Below, piece by piece: positions 1-5,757 of a stretch of 5,757 bases of DNA. Location: the NCBI GenBank assembly GCA_030916665.1, contig JAUPWC010000139.1, forward strand, positions 1 through 5,757, read 5' to 3'. A program made the position numbers and the translations under genes. Under the pieces are notes generated by a model that saw nothing but the letters and a program-made list of their open reading frames with translations, did no database searches and was not told the origin of the DNA. Source of the stretch: Verrucomicrobiota bacterium (GTDB taxonomy: Bacteria > Verrucomicrobiota > Verrucomicrobiia > Opitutales > Opitutaceae). Within the stretch, counting starts at the first letter, position 1. Every line of letters starts with the position of its first letter.

Positions 1-72
1 CACGCCGCCGGCAAGCCCCTTGGCGAGCGGCACCACGTCGGGCAGGAAGCCGGCGTGCTCGTAGACGAACCA
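1..72 (-). pseudogene. argD: In-frame continuation of argD past the TAG (runs off the left edge)
   Basis: Directly after the TAG, in the same frame, 24 codons read WFVYEHAGFLPDVVP followed by LAKGLAGGV. This is the block that normally follows GR(S/T)G in ArgD, and its LAKGLAGG carries the PLP-binding lysine (codon 259 counting from the argD ATG). No start codon or ribosome site opens this piece, so it is the rest of argD and not a separate gene. The rest of the protein, roughly 140 residues, lies beyond the window edge. Confidence 0.85.
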
Positions 73-795
73 CTAGCCGGAGCGCCCGAGGCCGCACTGC
101 ACCTCGTCGAGCATGAGCAGCAGGTTGTGCTGGTCGCACAGGTTGCGCAGGCCCCAGAGAAATTCGTCGGTGCAGGGATTCACGCCGCCCTCGCCTTGCA
201 CAGTCTCCACGAAGATCGCGGCGGTGTCGGCATCCACAAGATCCGCAAAGCTCTGGAGGTTGTTGATCTCGCCGAAGGCGAAACCGGGCACGAGCGGACG
301 GAAGCCCTTCTGGATTTTTTCCTGCGGCGTCGCGCTCATGCCGCCAAAGGTGCGGCCGTGGAACGCGTGCTTGGCGCAGATGATCTTGATGCATTTCCCC
401 TCCTCGCCGGCTTTTTTCATGCCGTGGAGGCGCGCGAGCTTGATGAGGCCCTCGTTGGCCTCGGCGCCGCTGTTGCAGAAGAACACCCGGCCGGGACCGG
501 CGTGCTGCACGATGCGCCGCGCCAGTTCACCCTGATTCGGATGCCGGAAGAGGTTGCTGACGTGGATCAGTTCGCCCGCCTGCCGTCGGATGGCCTCGAC
601 CCAGACCGGATGGCAATGCCCGAGCGCGGCCACGGCCACGCCGGAGGTGAAATCGAGGTATTCCTTGCCGGTGTCGTCCCAGACCGAAACCCCCTTTCCG
701 CGCACCAGCGTGAGCGCCGGACGCGCGTAGTTCTTCATGACGTAGGAGTCATAAAGCTCGGCGGTGTTGGTGCGGACGATGGAAGGAGTGGACAT
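73..795 (-). CDS. argD: Acetylornithine aminotransferase ArgD, N-terminal 240 residues, cut by an in-frame TAG
   Basis: ArgD is a fold-type I PLP enzyme that transaminates N-acetylglutamate 5-semialdehyde with glutamate to give N-acetylornithine. From the ATG at 793-795 the frame shows DFTSGVAVAALGHCHP (48-63), the PLP-phosphate motif NSGAEANEG (108-116), KHAFHGRTFG (142-151), ETVQGEGGVNP (197-207) and LDEVQCGLGRSG (229-240), whose Asp230 contacts the PLP ring nitrogen. A TAG at 75-73 then stops translation at 240 residues, against about 400 for the family. The Schiff-base lysine lies downstream of this stop, so the truncated product could not be active. All motifs before the stop are intact, which suggests the lesion is very recent or is a sequence error. 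The gene follows argB by 92 bp and is probably in the same transcript. Related aminotransferases of other substrates are possible, but the arg neighbours favour ArgD. Confidence 0.85.
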   Translation of the reverse strand: MSTPSIVRTNTAELYDSYVMKNYARPALTLVRGKGVSVWDDTGKEYLDFTSGVAVAALGHCHPVWVEAIRRQAGELIHVSNLFRHPNQGELARRIVQHAGPGRVFFCNSGAEANEGLIKLARLHGMKKAGEEGKCIKIICAKHAFHGRTFGGMSATPQEKIQKGFRPLVPGFAFGEINNLQSFADLVDADTAAIFVETVQGEGGVNPCTDEFLWGLRNLCDQHNLLLMLDEVQCGLGRSG

Positions 796-810
796 GGATT
801 TCAGAATTAC

Positions 811-870
811 GGTTTACGAATTACGATTGGGTTTCGGAGACCGGCTTGGCTCAATCGTAATTCGTAAATC
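811..870. repeat. AT-rich inverted repeat filling the argB-argD gap
   Basis: Bases 813-829 (TTTACGAATTACGATTG) are the exact reverse complement of 852-868, a 17-bp stem around a 22-base loop. One more C-G pair (811/870) can form beyond a G-T position (812/869). The core word recurs outside the stem: GAATTACG at 804-811 repeats 818-825, and TTCGTAAATC at 875-884 repeats 861-870. The element is much richer in A and T than the genes around it. In the minus-strand transcript the hairpin starts 18 bases after the argB stop and ends 15 bases before the argD start. There is no T-run as in an intrinsic terminator. It could be a dispersed palindromic repeat, an RNA-processing or stability hairpin, or a structure limiting argD translation. 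Confidence 0.8.
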
Positions 871-887
871 TGCCTTCGTAAATCAGT

Positions 888-1769
888 TCAGCCGTGGACA
901 ATTTCGGTCCCCACACCTTTGTCGGTGAAGATCTCGAGGAGCAGGCTGTGGGGCATGCGGCCGTCGATAAAATGGACGCGCTGCACGCCTTCCTGCAGGG
1001 CACGGACGGCGCTGGCGACCTTGGGGCGCATGCCCTTGTCGATGACACCGCGCTTCTTGAGGCCCTCGACGTCGCCGATCTTCACGGACGAGATGAGGGT
1101 GTCGGGATTCTTGAAATCCTCGAGCAGGCCGGGGACGTCGCTCATATAAACCAGCCGGCGGGCGCGCAGGGCGCTGGCCACGCGGCCGGCGGCGACGTCG
1201 GCGTTCACGTTGTAAGGCTTGCCGTCGAGCCCCTCGGCCACGGGCGAGATGACGGGCATGAAACCGTCGGCCATCTCCTTCTTGATCATCTTCACCTTCA
1301 CCTCGGTGACGTCGCCGACGTAGCCGAGGTCCACCGACTTGCCGTCGTCGTCCACCGTGAGCTTTTCGCACACGAGCACGCTGTCGCCGGCCATGCCCTT
1401 CGGGTTGGCGCGGACGGCGGTGAGGATGTCGCACACGTCCTTGTTCACAACCTCGTCGAGGGTCTTCTTGACTATGGCGATGGTCGCCTCGTCGGTGACG
1501 CGCAGGCCGTTGATGAAATTGGCCTTCAGGCCGGAGCCTTCCATCGCGCGGCTGATGGCCTTGCCGCCGCCGTGCACGACCACGACGTTGATGCCGACGG
1601 CCGCGAGAAACGCGATGTCGGTGGCGACGCGCTGGCGGGCGGTCGGGTCCGGGTCGTCCATGAAGCTGCCACCGTATTTGACGACGAAGGTGGAGCCGCG
1701 GAAGTCCTGGATGTAAGGCAGGGCCTCGTGGAGGATCTTGGCCTTCGCGATGAGCGCGGGGATGTCCAT
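888..1769 (-). CDS. argB: Acetylglutamate kinase ArgB, arginine-sensitive type
   Basis: ArgB phosphorylates N-acetyl-L-glutamate with ATP, the second step of the acetylated ornithine route (EC 2.7.2.8). The 293-residue length is typical. Amino acid kinase motifs appear in order: KYGGS (31-35), VHGGGK (65-70), NGLRVTD (87-93), PYNVNAD (185-191), SDVPGLL (210-216), DKGMRPK (244-250; the first glycine of the usual GGM.PK is lysine here) and [15 protein letters not shown] (274-288). About 25 residues precede the first beta strand, matching the extra N-terminal helix of arginine-inhibited hexameric kinases such as those of Thermotoga and Pseudomonas; the short E. coli enzyme lacks it. The C-terminal [12 protein letters not shown] block also fits that class, so feedback inhibition by arginine is expected but inferred. 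The ATG lies 8 bases after the odc stop, with no Shine-Dalgarno motif in between. The stop is TGA. Confidence 0.96.
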   Translation of the reverse strand: MDIPALIAKAKILHEALPYIQDFRGSTFVVKYGGSFMDDPDPTARQRVATDIAFLAAVGINVVVVHGGGKAISRAMEGSGLKANFINGLRVTDEATIAIVKKTLDEVVNKDVCDILTAVRANPKGMAGDSVLVCEKLTVDDDGKSVDLGYVGDVTEVKVKMIKKEMADGFMPVISPVAEGLDGKPYNVNADVAAGRVASALRARRLVYMSDVPGLLEDFKNPDTLISSVKIGDVEGLKKRGVIDKGMRPKVASAVRALQEGVQRVHFIDGRMPHSLLLEIFTDKGVGTEIVHG

Positions 1770-1777
1770 GGTGGGGA

Positions 1778-2917
1778 TCAGAGATTCTCGTGCACGACCT
1801 TCGCGGGCGGGAAGCCGTTGAAGTAGGTCGCGGAGGCATGGCTGTAGGCGCCGATGTTGACGCTGTAAACCAGGTCGCCGCGCTGCAGATCGGGCAGGTT
1901 CTCCGCCATTGAGACGACGTCGAGCGCGTCGCAGGTCGGACCGAAGACGGAGCAGATGCTCGTGGGGCCCTTCTTGAAGGAGTGGACCGGATACTTGCAG
2001 TGGTCGAAGATCACGCCCGAGTAGGTGTGATAGACGCCGTCGTTGATGTAGTAGCTCGTCTTCCCTTCGCGCACGACCTTGCCGATGATGGAGGAGACAC
2101 TCGTGCCGGTGACGGCAGCGAGAAAGCGGCCGGGCTCGGCCAGCACCTGAATGTCCTTCGGGAAGAGGCGGTCGAGCTCGGTGTTGATGACCTTGGCCAG
2201 CTCTTTGAACGGCCGCACCGACGAATCATACGGGGCCGGGAAGCCGCCGCCGATGTCGAGCAGGTTCATCTTGTGATAGCCGCGGTCCTTGGCCTCCTGG
2301 AAGATGTTGGCCGTGAGGTTGAGCGCTTGGACGTAGTTCTCGAAGTTGGTCGTCTGGCTGCCGACGTGGAAGCTGATGCCCTCGACGGTCAGGCCGAGGC
2401 GGTCGGCCTCAAGGATGAGGTCCACGGCCTCGCCCGGCATGGCGCCGAACTTGGACGAGAGCTCCACCATCGCGCCGGTGTTCGGGACCTTGAGGCGGAG
2501 GCACAGGCCGGCGTTCGGCGCGTGCTTCTTGATCTTATGAATTTCCTCGAGGTTGTCGAAGGTGACGAGCGGCTTGTATTTGTTCAGCTCCTCGAGCGTG
2601 TCCGTCGGCTTCGTCGGGTTGGCGTAGATGATCTTGTCCCAGATCCACTGCTGGCGCTGCTTCGCCGGCATCTTCTTGATATTGTCGTAAACGATCTTGA
2701 ACTCCGGCATCGAGGCGACGTCGAAGCTGGCGCCCTCCTTGAAGAGGGTGCGCACGATCATCGGGTCGGGGTTGGCCTTGACGGCGTAATAGACCTGGAT
2801 GCGTGGGAGGTGCTTGCGGAATTCTCGGTAGGCTTTGCGCAGGGCATCGTGGTCGATGATGAACAGCGGCGTGCCGTGCTGCTTGGCGAGCTGCTGGAGG
2901 CGGGCTTGGGAGATCAT
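1778..2917 (-). CDS. Ornithine decarboxylase, PLP-dependent, alanine-racemase fold (fold type III)
   Basis: This 379-residue enzyme most likely decarboxylates L-ornithine to putrescine in the cytoplasm. The N-terminal PLP barrel has the Schiff-base lysine in YYAVKANP (Lys47), then IIYANPTKP (96-104), FHVGSQ (183-188), the phosphate-binding [11 protein letters not shown] (221-231) and EPGRF (261-265). The C-terminal beta domain has [12 protein letters not shown] (289-300), the active-site GPTCDALD (326-333, with Cys329 and Asp330) and the PLP-contacting NIGAY (354-358). The GPTCD block and the neighbouring synthase favour ornithine as substrate over carboxynorspermidine or diaminopimelate; some relatives also use lysine. 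A stretch around residues 77-95 is about ten residues longer than in human ODC. The ATG at 2915-2917 gives a normal N-terminus; the stop is TGA, 8 bases before argB, so the two genes are probably co-transcribed and perhaps translationally coupled. Confidence 0.92.
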   Translation of the reverse strand: MISQARLQQLAKQHGTPLFIIDHDALRKAYREFRKHLPRIQVYYAVKANPDPMIVRTLFKEGASFDVASMPEFKIVYDNIKKMPAKQRQQWIWDKIIYANPTKPTDTLEELNKYKPLVTFDNLEEIHKIKKHAPNAGLCLRLKVPNTGAMVELSSKFGAMPGEAVDLILEADRLGLTVEGISFHVGSQTTNFENYVQALNLTANIFQEAKDRGYHKMNLLDIGGGFPAPYDSSVRPFKELAKVINTELDRLFPKDIQVLAEPGRFLAAVTGTSVSSIIGKVVREGKTSYYINDGVYHTYSGVIFDHCKYPVHSFKKGPTSICSVFGPTCDALDVVSMAENLPDLQRGDLVYSVNIGAYSHASATYFNGFPPAKVVHENL

Positions 2918-2958
2918 GGAGCGGGAATAAACAGGGCGTGGATTCGGGGCGGCGGCGG

Positions 2959-3019
2959 GTCACCCAAAGGACAAACGCAGTGCGCGTCCTTGCGGATGCT
3001 GCACTGCGTTCGGGGTGAC
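2959..3019. repeat. 61-bp imperfect palindrome between hss and odc
   Basis: Outer arms GTCACCC (2959-2965) and GGGTGAC (3013-3019) are exact reverse complements. Inner arms AACGCAGTGC (2974-2983) and GCACTGCGTT (3001-3010) form a perfect 10-bp stem. Inside, 2984-2989 can pair with 2994-2999 with one G-T pair, around a TTGC loop. The element starts 28 bases after the hss stop in the direction of transcription and ends 41 bases before the odc start. No T-run follows the stem on either side, so an intrinsic terminator is unlikely. It looks more like a REP or MITE-type palindromic element, or an RNA hairpin that stabilises or processes the hss-odc transcript. No second copy occurs in the window. 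Confidence 0.7.
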
Positions 3020-3047
3020 AAACCGGTGGTTCATCAACGGGTCGGAC

Positions 3048-4499
3048 TTACCCGGCGTCGGTGACCAGGAAGTTCTTGAACTGCCACGGATCCTTCCGGT
3101 CGAGGTTGGGCTTGTTGTATTTGTCGAAGGTCGTGTCGCGGTTCTTCAGCGGGGTCCAATCGTAGGGCTGGGAGATCCACTTGCCGAGGTAGGGCTTCGA
3201 GATCTTGAGGACGTAGTCGTGCGGCATCTGGTCGGGGACGACGACGCCTTCCTCGGGGTTCTCGATCATCCACATCGTCGCGGCGACGACGGAGATCGCG
3301 ACCTGCATGGTGGTGGCGTTCTGGTGCGGGACCAGGCGGCGGGACTCCTGGATGCTGAGGTCGGAGCCGACCCACCACGAGTTGTAGTCGTGACCCATGA
3401 TCAGCGCGCCGAGCACGTCCGCGCCGTCCGTGATCTCGTCGTTCATGATGCGCTGGTTCTCGTTCAGGTGGTAGTTGTAACCGCGCATCTCGTTCAGCGA
3501 AGCGATGGCCTCGTCGCAGGGGCAGTAGGCGTAGTGCATCGTCGGGCGATACACGGCCTTGCCGTTCTTCCACACAGTGAGCGCGTCGGAGATGGTGAAG
3601 GCCTCGCCGTGGCGGACGACCATGCCGAGGATGTTCCAGTTCGGCACGAAGGAGCGGACCCAGACGTTGATGCCCATCTGCGCGAGGCAGATCTGGTTCT
3701 TCGGGCCCTGCTTGTGCTGGAAGGCGTGCTTCGGGAGAGTCTTCTCGTGGGTGCCCCAGCCCATCTCGGCCGTCGTGGTGCCTTCCTCGCGGAAGCCTTC
3801 GATCGACCAAGTGTTCACGAACTCGTCGATCTGCTTCGGCTTGTCGGTGATCTGGGTGTCGCGCTCGGAGCAGTGGATGACCTTCACACCGAGTTCTTGG
3901 GCGAGCTCGTTGAACGTGCCGGCAGCGATGAGGCTCTCGATCTTCTGGGCGCGGGCGCCCTTGGCCTTGCCGTCCTTGATGAGGCGGTTGCCAATGTCGA
4001 TGAGGCCCTGCTTGACGAAGTGCGAGATGAGGCCGGGGTTGGCGCCGTGCTCGATGACGGCGGTCGGGCCCTTGGTCGGCCATTTGGAGAGCATGCGGCG
4101 CAGGTTCATGTGGCGCCAGTAAAGGGTCTTCTCGGTCGGGTGGCTGCCGGACTTGTAGGGGTCCCAGAGCTCGGTCGAGGTGTTGATGTAGCGCACGCCG
4201 TTGTCGTGGCACCACTGGAGGATCTCGCAGGCATCGATGTTCCAGGCGAGGTCGATGAGGATGTCGCCGGGGCCAACGTGCTTCGCGAGCAGCGTCGTCA
4301 TGTTCGTCTCGGTGACGCGGTCGTTGACGTAGCGGACGCCCTTCTTGATCCACTTCGCGAGCTTCTCCTTCTTGTTCACGAAATCCATCACGGTCACATT
4401 CTTCGCCGGCACCTTGAGGTGCTTGAAGAGGATGGGCAGCGTGCACTCGGCAACCGCGCCGTAACCGACGAAGAGGATCTTGTTTTTGAAGCTAAGCAT
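3048..4499 (-). CDS. hss: Homospermidine synthase (bacterial NAD-dependent type)
   Basis: The predicted 483-residue protein matches the bacterial homospermidine synthase family (EC 2.5.1.44; the Blastochloris viridis enzyme is about 477 residues). It makes homospermidine and ammonia from two putrescines, using NAD as a cofactor that is reduced and reoxidised within the cycle. The N-terminus carries a Rossmann dinucleotide motif, GYGAVAECTLP (12-22). Further family motifs are HGANPG (151-156), TWSIEGFREEG (230-240), GWGTHE (247-252), VVRHGEAFTI (294-303) and DGADVLGALIMGH (358-370). From memory of the B. viridis structure, Asn154, Trp231, Glu239, His297 and Asp361 line up with active-site residues; an alignment should confirm this. 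The ATG at 4497-4499 is chosen because the Rossmann strand begins within ten residues; the stop is TAA. No Shine-Dalgarno motif precedes it. The next gene encodes a decarboxylase that would supply putrescine, which supports the call. It is unrelated to the plant deoxyhypusine-synthase-derived enzyme. Confidence 0.9.
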   Translation of the reverse strand: MLSFKNKILFVGYGAVAECTLPILFKHLKVPAKNVTVMDFVNKKEKLAKWIKKGVRYVNDRVTETNMTTLLAKHVGPGDILIDLAWNIDACEILQWCHDNGVRYINTSTELWDPYKSGSHPTEKTLYWRHMNLRRMLSKWPTKGPTAVIEHGANPGLISHFVKQGLIDIGNRLIKDGKAKGARAQKIESLIAAGTFNELAQELGVKVIHCSERDTQITDKPKQIDEFVNTWSIEGFREEGTTTAEMGWGTHEKTLPKHAFQHKQGPKNQICLAQMGINVWVRSFVPNWNILGMVVRHGEAFTISDALTVWKNGKAVYRPTMHYAYCPCDEAIASLNEMRGYNYHLNENQRIMNDEITDGADVLGALIMGHDYNSWWVGSDLSIQESRRLVPHQNATTMQVAISVVAATMWMIENPEEGVVVPDQMPHDYVLKISKPYLGKWISQPYDWTPLKNRDTTFDKYNKPNLDRKDPWQFKNFLVTDAG

Positions 4500-4673
4500 G
4501 ATTTGTGACTGGGTTTTCGGTGATCCCGACGTGGGGCGCGCGATGAAAACGCACGCGTGGCGTCAGAAAATTATTCGTGAAAGTGGAGACTAAGCGCTCG
4601 CGAGGGCAAGCGATTATTGAGTGACGAACCGGCGACGGAAAAGCAGATGAAGATCCGCCGATCCCGCCCGGTC
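4500..4673. other. Intergenic region argJ-hss, no firm feature
   Basis: This 174-bp gap separates the argJ stop from the hss start and is richer in A and T than the flanking genes. It is the longest gap between genes in the window, so it is the most likely place for a separate promoter driving hss and the genes after it. A short hairpin (4595-4601 with 4606-4612, 7 bp including one G-U, 4-base loop) is present, but no T-run follows it on the minus strand. A weak sigma-70-like pair can be drawn on the minus strand (TTTCCG, 17 bases, AATAAT), but it matches consensus poorly. Nothing here is strong enough to call as a promoter or terminator. Confidence 0.4.
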
Positions 4674-5757
4674 TCACTCGCTCTTGTTGTAGTTCACGTA
4701 GCCCTCGGTGAGGTCGCTGGCGAGCAGGCGGAACGACGCCTTCCCGAGGTGGAGGTTGAGCGTGATGGTGAAACGCTTTGCCTTCACGATCTCCTTCCAC
4801 TTCGGCTTGAGCTCGGGGTGCGGCTTGCCGGCGGTCATCGCGGGCGTGTCGTTGTAAAGAATGTCGAGCTTGGCCTCGACGAGCTTGGCCTTGGCGTAGC
4901 CGGCGGCGTCGGCGAGCCGGCCCCAGTTGGGGTCCTCGCCATACCAGGAGGATTTCACGAGCAGGGAGTTGCCGATGGCGCGGGCGACTTTTTCGGCGTC
5001 CTCGGTCGAGGCGGCGCCGAGCACCTTCAGCTCGACGACCTTGGTGATCTTCTCGCCGTCGGACACGATTTTCTCGGCGAGCGCCTCGCAGGCTTTCCAG
5101 ACGGCCTCGGCGAACAGCACGCGGAGCTCGCGCGGGCTCTTGTCGCCCACGCTGACGCCGGAGTGGCCGTTGGCCAGCATGAGCACGGTGTCGTTGGTGC
5201 TCATGTCGCCGTCCACGGTGATGCAGTTGAAGGTGCCGGCCACAGCCTCGGACAGCGTCTTCTGCAGGAAACTGCGCGGCACGGAGAAATCGGTGGCGAG
5301 GAACGCCAGCATCGTGGCCATGTTGGGCTGGATCATGCCCGCGCCCTTGGCGATGCCCGAGACGAAATGTTTCTTGCCGTCGTAGGTGAAGCTGACCGTG
5401 ACGGTCTTCGGTTTCGTGTCGGAGGTGAGAATGGCACTGGCGGCCTTGGTGCCGTGCTCGGCGGTGCGGCCCTTGTCGGTGACAGTGCGCTCGAGGCCCT
5501 TGAGGAGCTTCGGCATGGGCATCGGCTGGCCGATGCGGCCGGTGGAGCACACGAAGAACTGCTCGGGCTTCAGGTTGAGCGAGGCGGCGATGCGCGTGGC
5601 GGTGAGCTGCGCGTCCTTCAGGCCCTCGGGGCCGGTGCAGGCGTTGGCGTTGCCGGAGTTGGCGACGATGCCGTGGTAGGGCCCGCCGTTGGCGAGGTGC
5701 TTCTGGCAGAGCAGCACTGGGGCGGCCTTGACCTGGTTGGTCGTGAAGGTGCCCGCG
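4674..5757 (-). CDS. argJ: Glutamate N-acetyltransferase / ornithine acetyltransferase ArgJ (5' end cut by window edge)
   Basis: ArgJ moves the acetyl group from N-acetylornithine to glutamate, releasing ornithine; some family members also acetylate glutamate from acetyl-CoA. The frame is open from the right edge (first whole codon at 5756) to a TGA at 4676-4674, giving 360 visible residues. By family length about 40 N-terminal residues are missing, so the start lies outside the window; the GTG at 5717 is an internal valine codon. Visible signatures in order are FTTNQVKAAPV, VANSGNANACTG, STGRIG (the oxyanion-hole region, usually STGVIG), AILTSDT, GAGMIQPNMATML, TVDGDMSTNDTV, WYGEDPNWGRL and a C-terminal YVNYN. 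The threonine of ATML (codon 5315-5313) is the family's autocleavage site and nucleophile, so the precursor should split into alpha and beta chains there. All key motifs are intact. Whether it is mono- or bifunctional cannot be read from the sequence. It is the most upstream gene seen. Confidence 0.95.
   Translation of the reverse strand, partial: AGTFTTNQVKAAPVLLCQKHLANGGPYHGIVANSGNANACTGPEGLKDAQLTATRIAASLNLKPEQFFVCSTGRIGQPMPMPKLLKGLERTVTDKGRTAEHGTKAASAILTSDTKPKTVTVSFTYDGKKHFVSGIAKGAGMIQPNMATMLAFLATDFSVPRSFLQKTLSEAVAGTFNCITVDGDMSTNDTVLMLANGHSGVSVGDKSPRELRVLFAEAVWKACEALAEKIVSDGEKITKVVELKVLGAASTEDAEKVARAIGNSLLVKSSWYGEDPNWGRLADAAGYAKAKLVEAKLDILYNDTPAMTAGKPHPELKPKWKEIVKAKRFTITLNLHLGKASFRLLASDLTEGYVNYNKSE

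Noticed and set aside
73..75. TAG as a programmed recoded codon such as pyrrolysine
   Set aside because: No pyrrolysine machinery is visible and ArgD is not known to use it. A substitution or base error explains it more simply, so this is kept only as an alternative.
55..867. Plus-strand open frame (270 codons) antisense to argD
   Set aside because: It reads through the argD coding region and the inverted repeat; no motif is seen and the minus strand has clear ArgD signatures.
883..1839. Second minus-strand frame over argB and a plus-strand frame at 894-1826
   Set aside because: Both are shadows of argB: one is an Arg/Pro/Gly-rich frameshift product, the other its antisense, and neither has family motifs.
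1778..2917. Carboxynorspermidine or diaminopimelate decarboxylase instead of ornithine decarboxylase
   Set aside because: The GPTCDALD and INDGVY blocks match ODC, and the neighbour is a putrescine-using homospermidine synthase and not a carboxynorspermidine dehydrogenase or a lysine gene.
1982..3064. Plus-strand open frame (360 codons) antisense to odc
   Set aside because: It has the same biased composition and no recognisable motif, and it overlaps a well-supported decarboxylase; it also runs through the palindrome into hss.
3048..4499. Saccharopine or carboxynorspermidine dehydrogenase instead of homospermidine synthase
   Set aside because: Length (483 residues) and the HGANPG, TWSIEGF, GWGTHE and RHGEAFTI blocks fit homospermidine synthase better; the resemblance to saccharopine dehydrogenases is limited to the shared fold.
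3015..4508. Long plus-strand open frame (497 codons) antisense to all of hss
   Set aside because: Its product is a low-complexity run of Val, Asp, Leu, Gly and His typical of the reverse frame of a GC-rich gene, and the minus-strand frame carries clear homospermidine synthase motifs.
4595..4612. Short hairpin after argJ as a terminator
   Set aside because: The stem is only 7 bp with one G-U pair, and no T-run follows on the minus strand.
4500..4673. Sigma-70-like promoter upstream of hss
   Set aside because: The best boxes (TTTCCG and AATAAT, 17 apart) match consensus poorly and could arise by chance.

Overview
The window is a GC-rich bacterial segment whose genes all lie on the minus strand, so transcription runs from the right end to the left. 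In transcription order it holds argJ (5' end cut by the right edge), a homospermidine synthase gene, an ornithine decarboxylase gene, argB, and argD (3' end cut by the left edge). Protein style, gene content and the lack of Shine-Dalgarno motifs suggest a member of the Verrucomicrobiota, perhaps Opitutales. That assignment rests on recall of family sequences and not on a search, so it is tentative.

Layout, right to left: argJ 5757-4674; a 174-bp gap (4673-4500) with no feature I can firmly support; hss 4499-3048; a 130-bp gap holding a 61-bp imperfect palindrome (3019-2959); odc 2917-1778; an 8-bp gap; argB 1769-888; a 92-bp AT-rich gap almost filled by an inverted repeat (870-811); argD from 795 to the left edge, interrupted by an in-frame TAG at 75-73.

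The five genes form one metabolic route. ArgJ supplies N-acetylglutamate and later releases ornithine. ArgB phosphorylates N-acetylglutamate, and ArgD transaminates N-acetylglutamate semialdehyde. Ornithine decarboxylase turns ornithine into putrescine, and homospermidine synthase joins two putrescines into homospermidine. Only ArgC of the acetylated ornithine route is missing, and it may lie outside the window. The locus thus looks like a glutamate-to-homospermidine cluster in which two polyamine genes sit inside an arginine operon.

The main anomaly is the argD stop codon. It falls 18 codons before the catalytic PLP-binding lysine, yet the conserved reading frame continues past it to the window edge. 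This is either a recent nonsense mutation, a base error in the sequence, or less likely a readthrough codon. No RNA gene, CRISPR array, transposase or phage gene was seen, and nothing here looks like a wholly new system.
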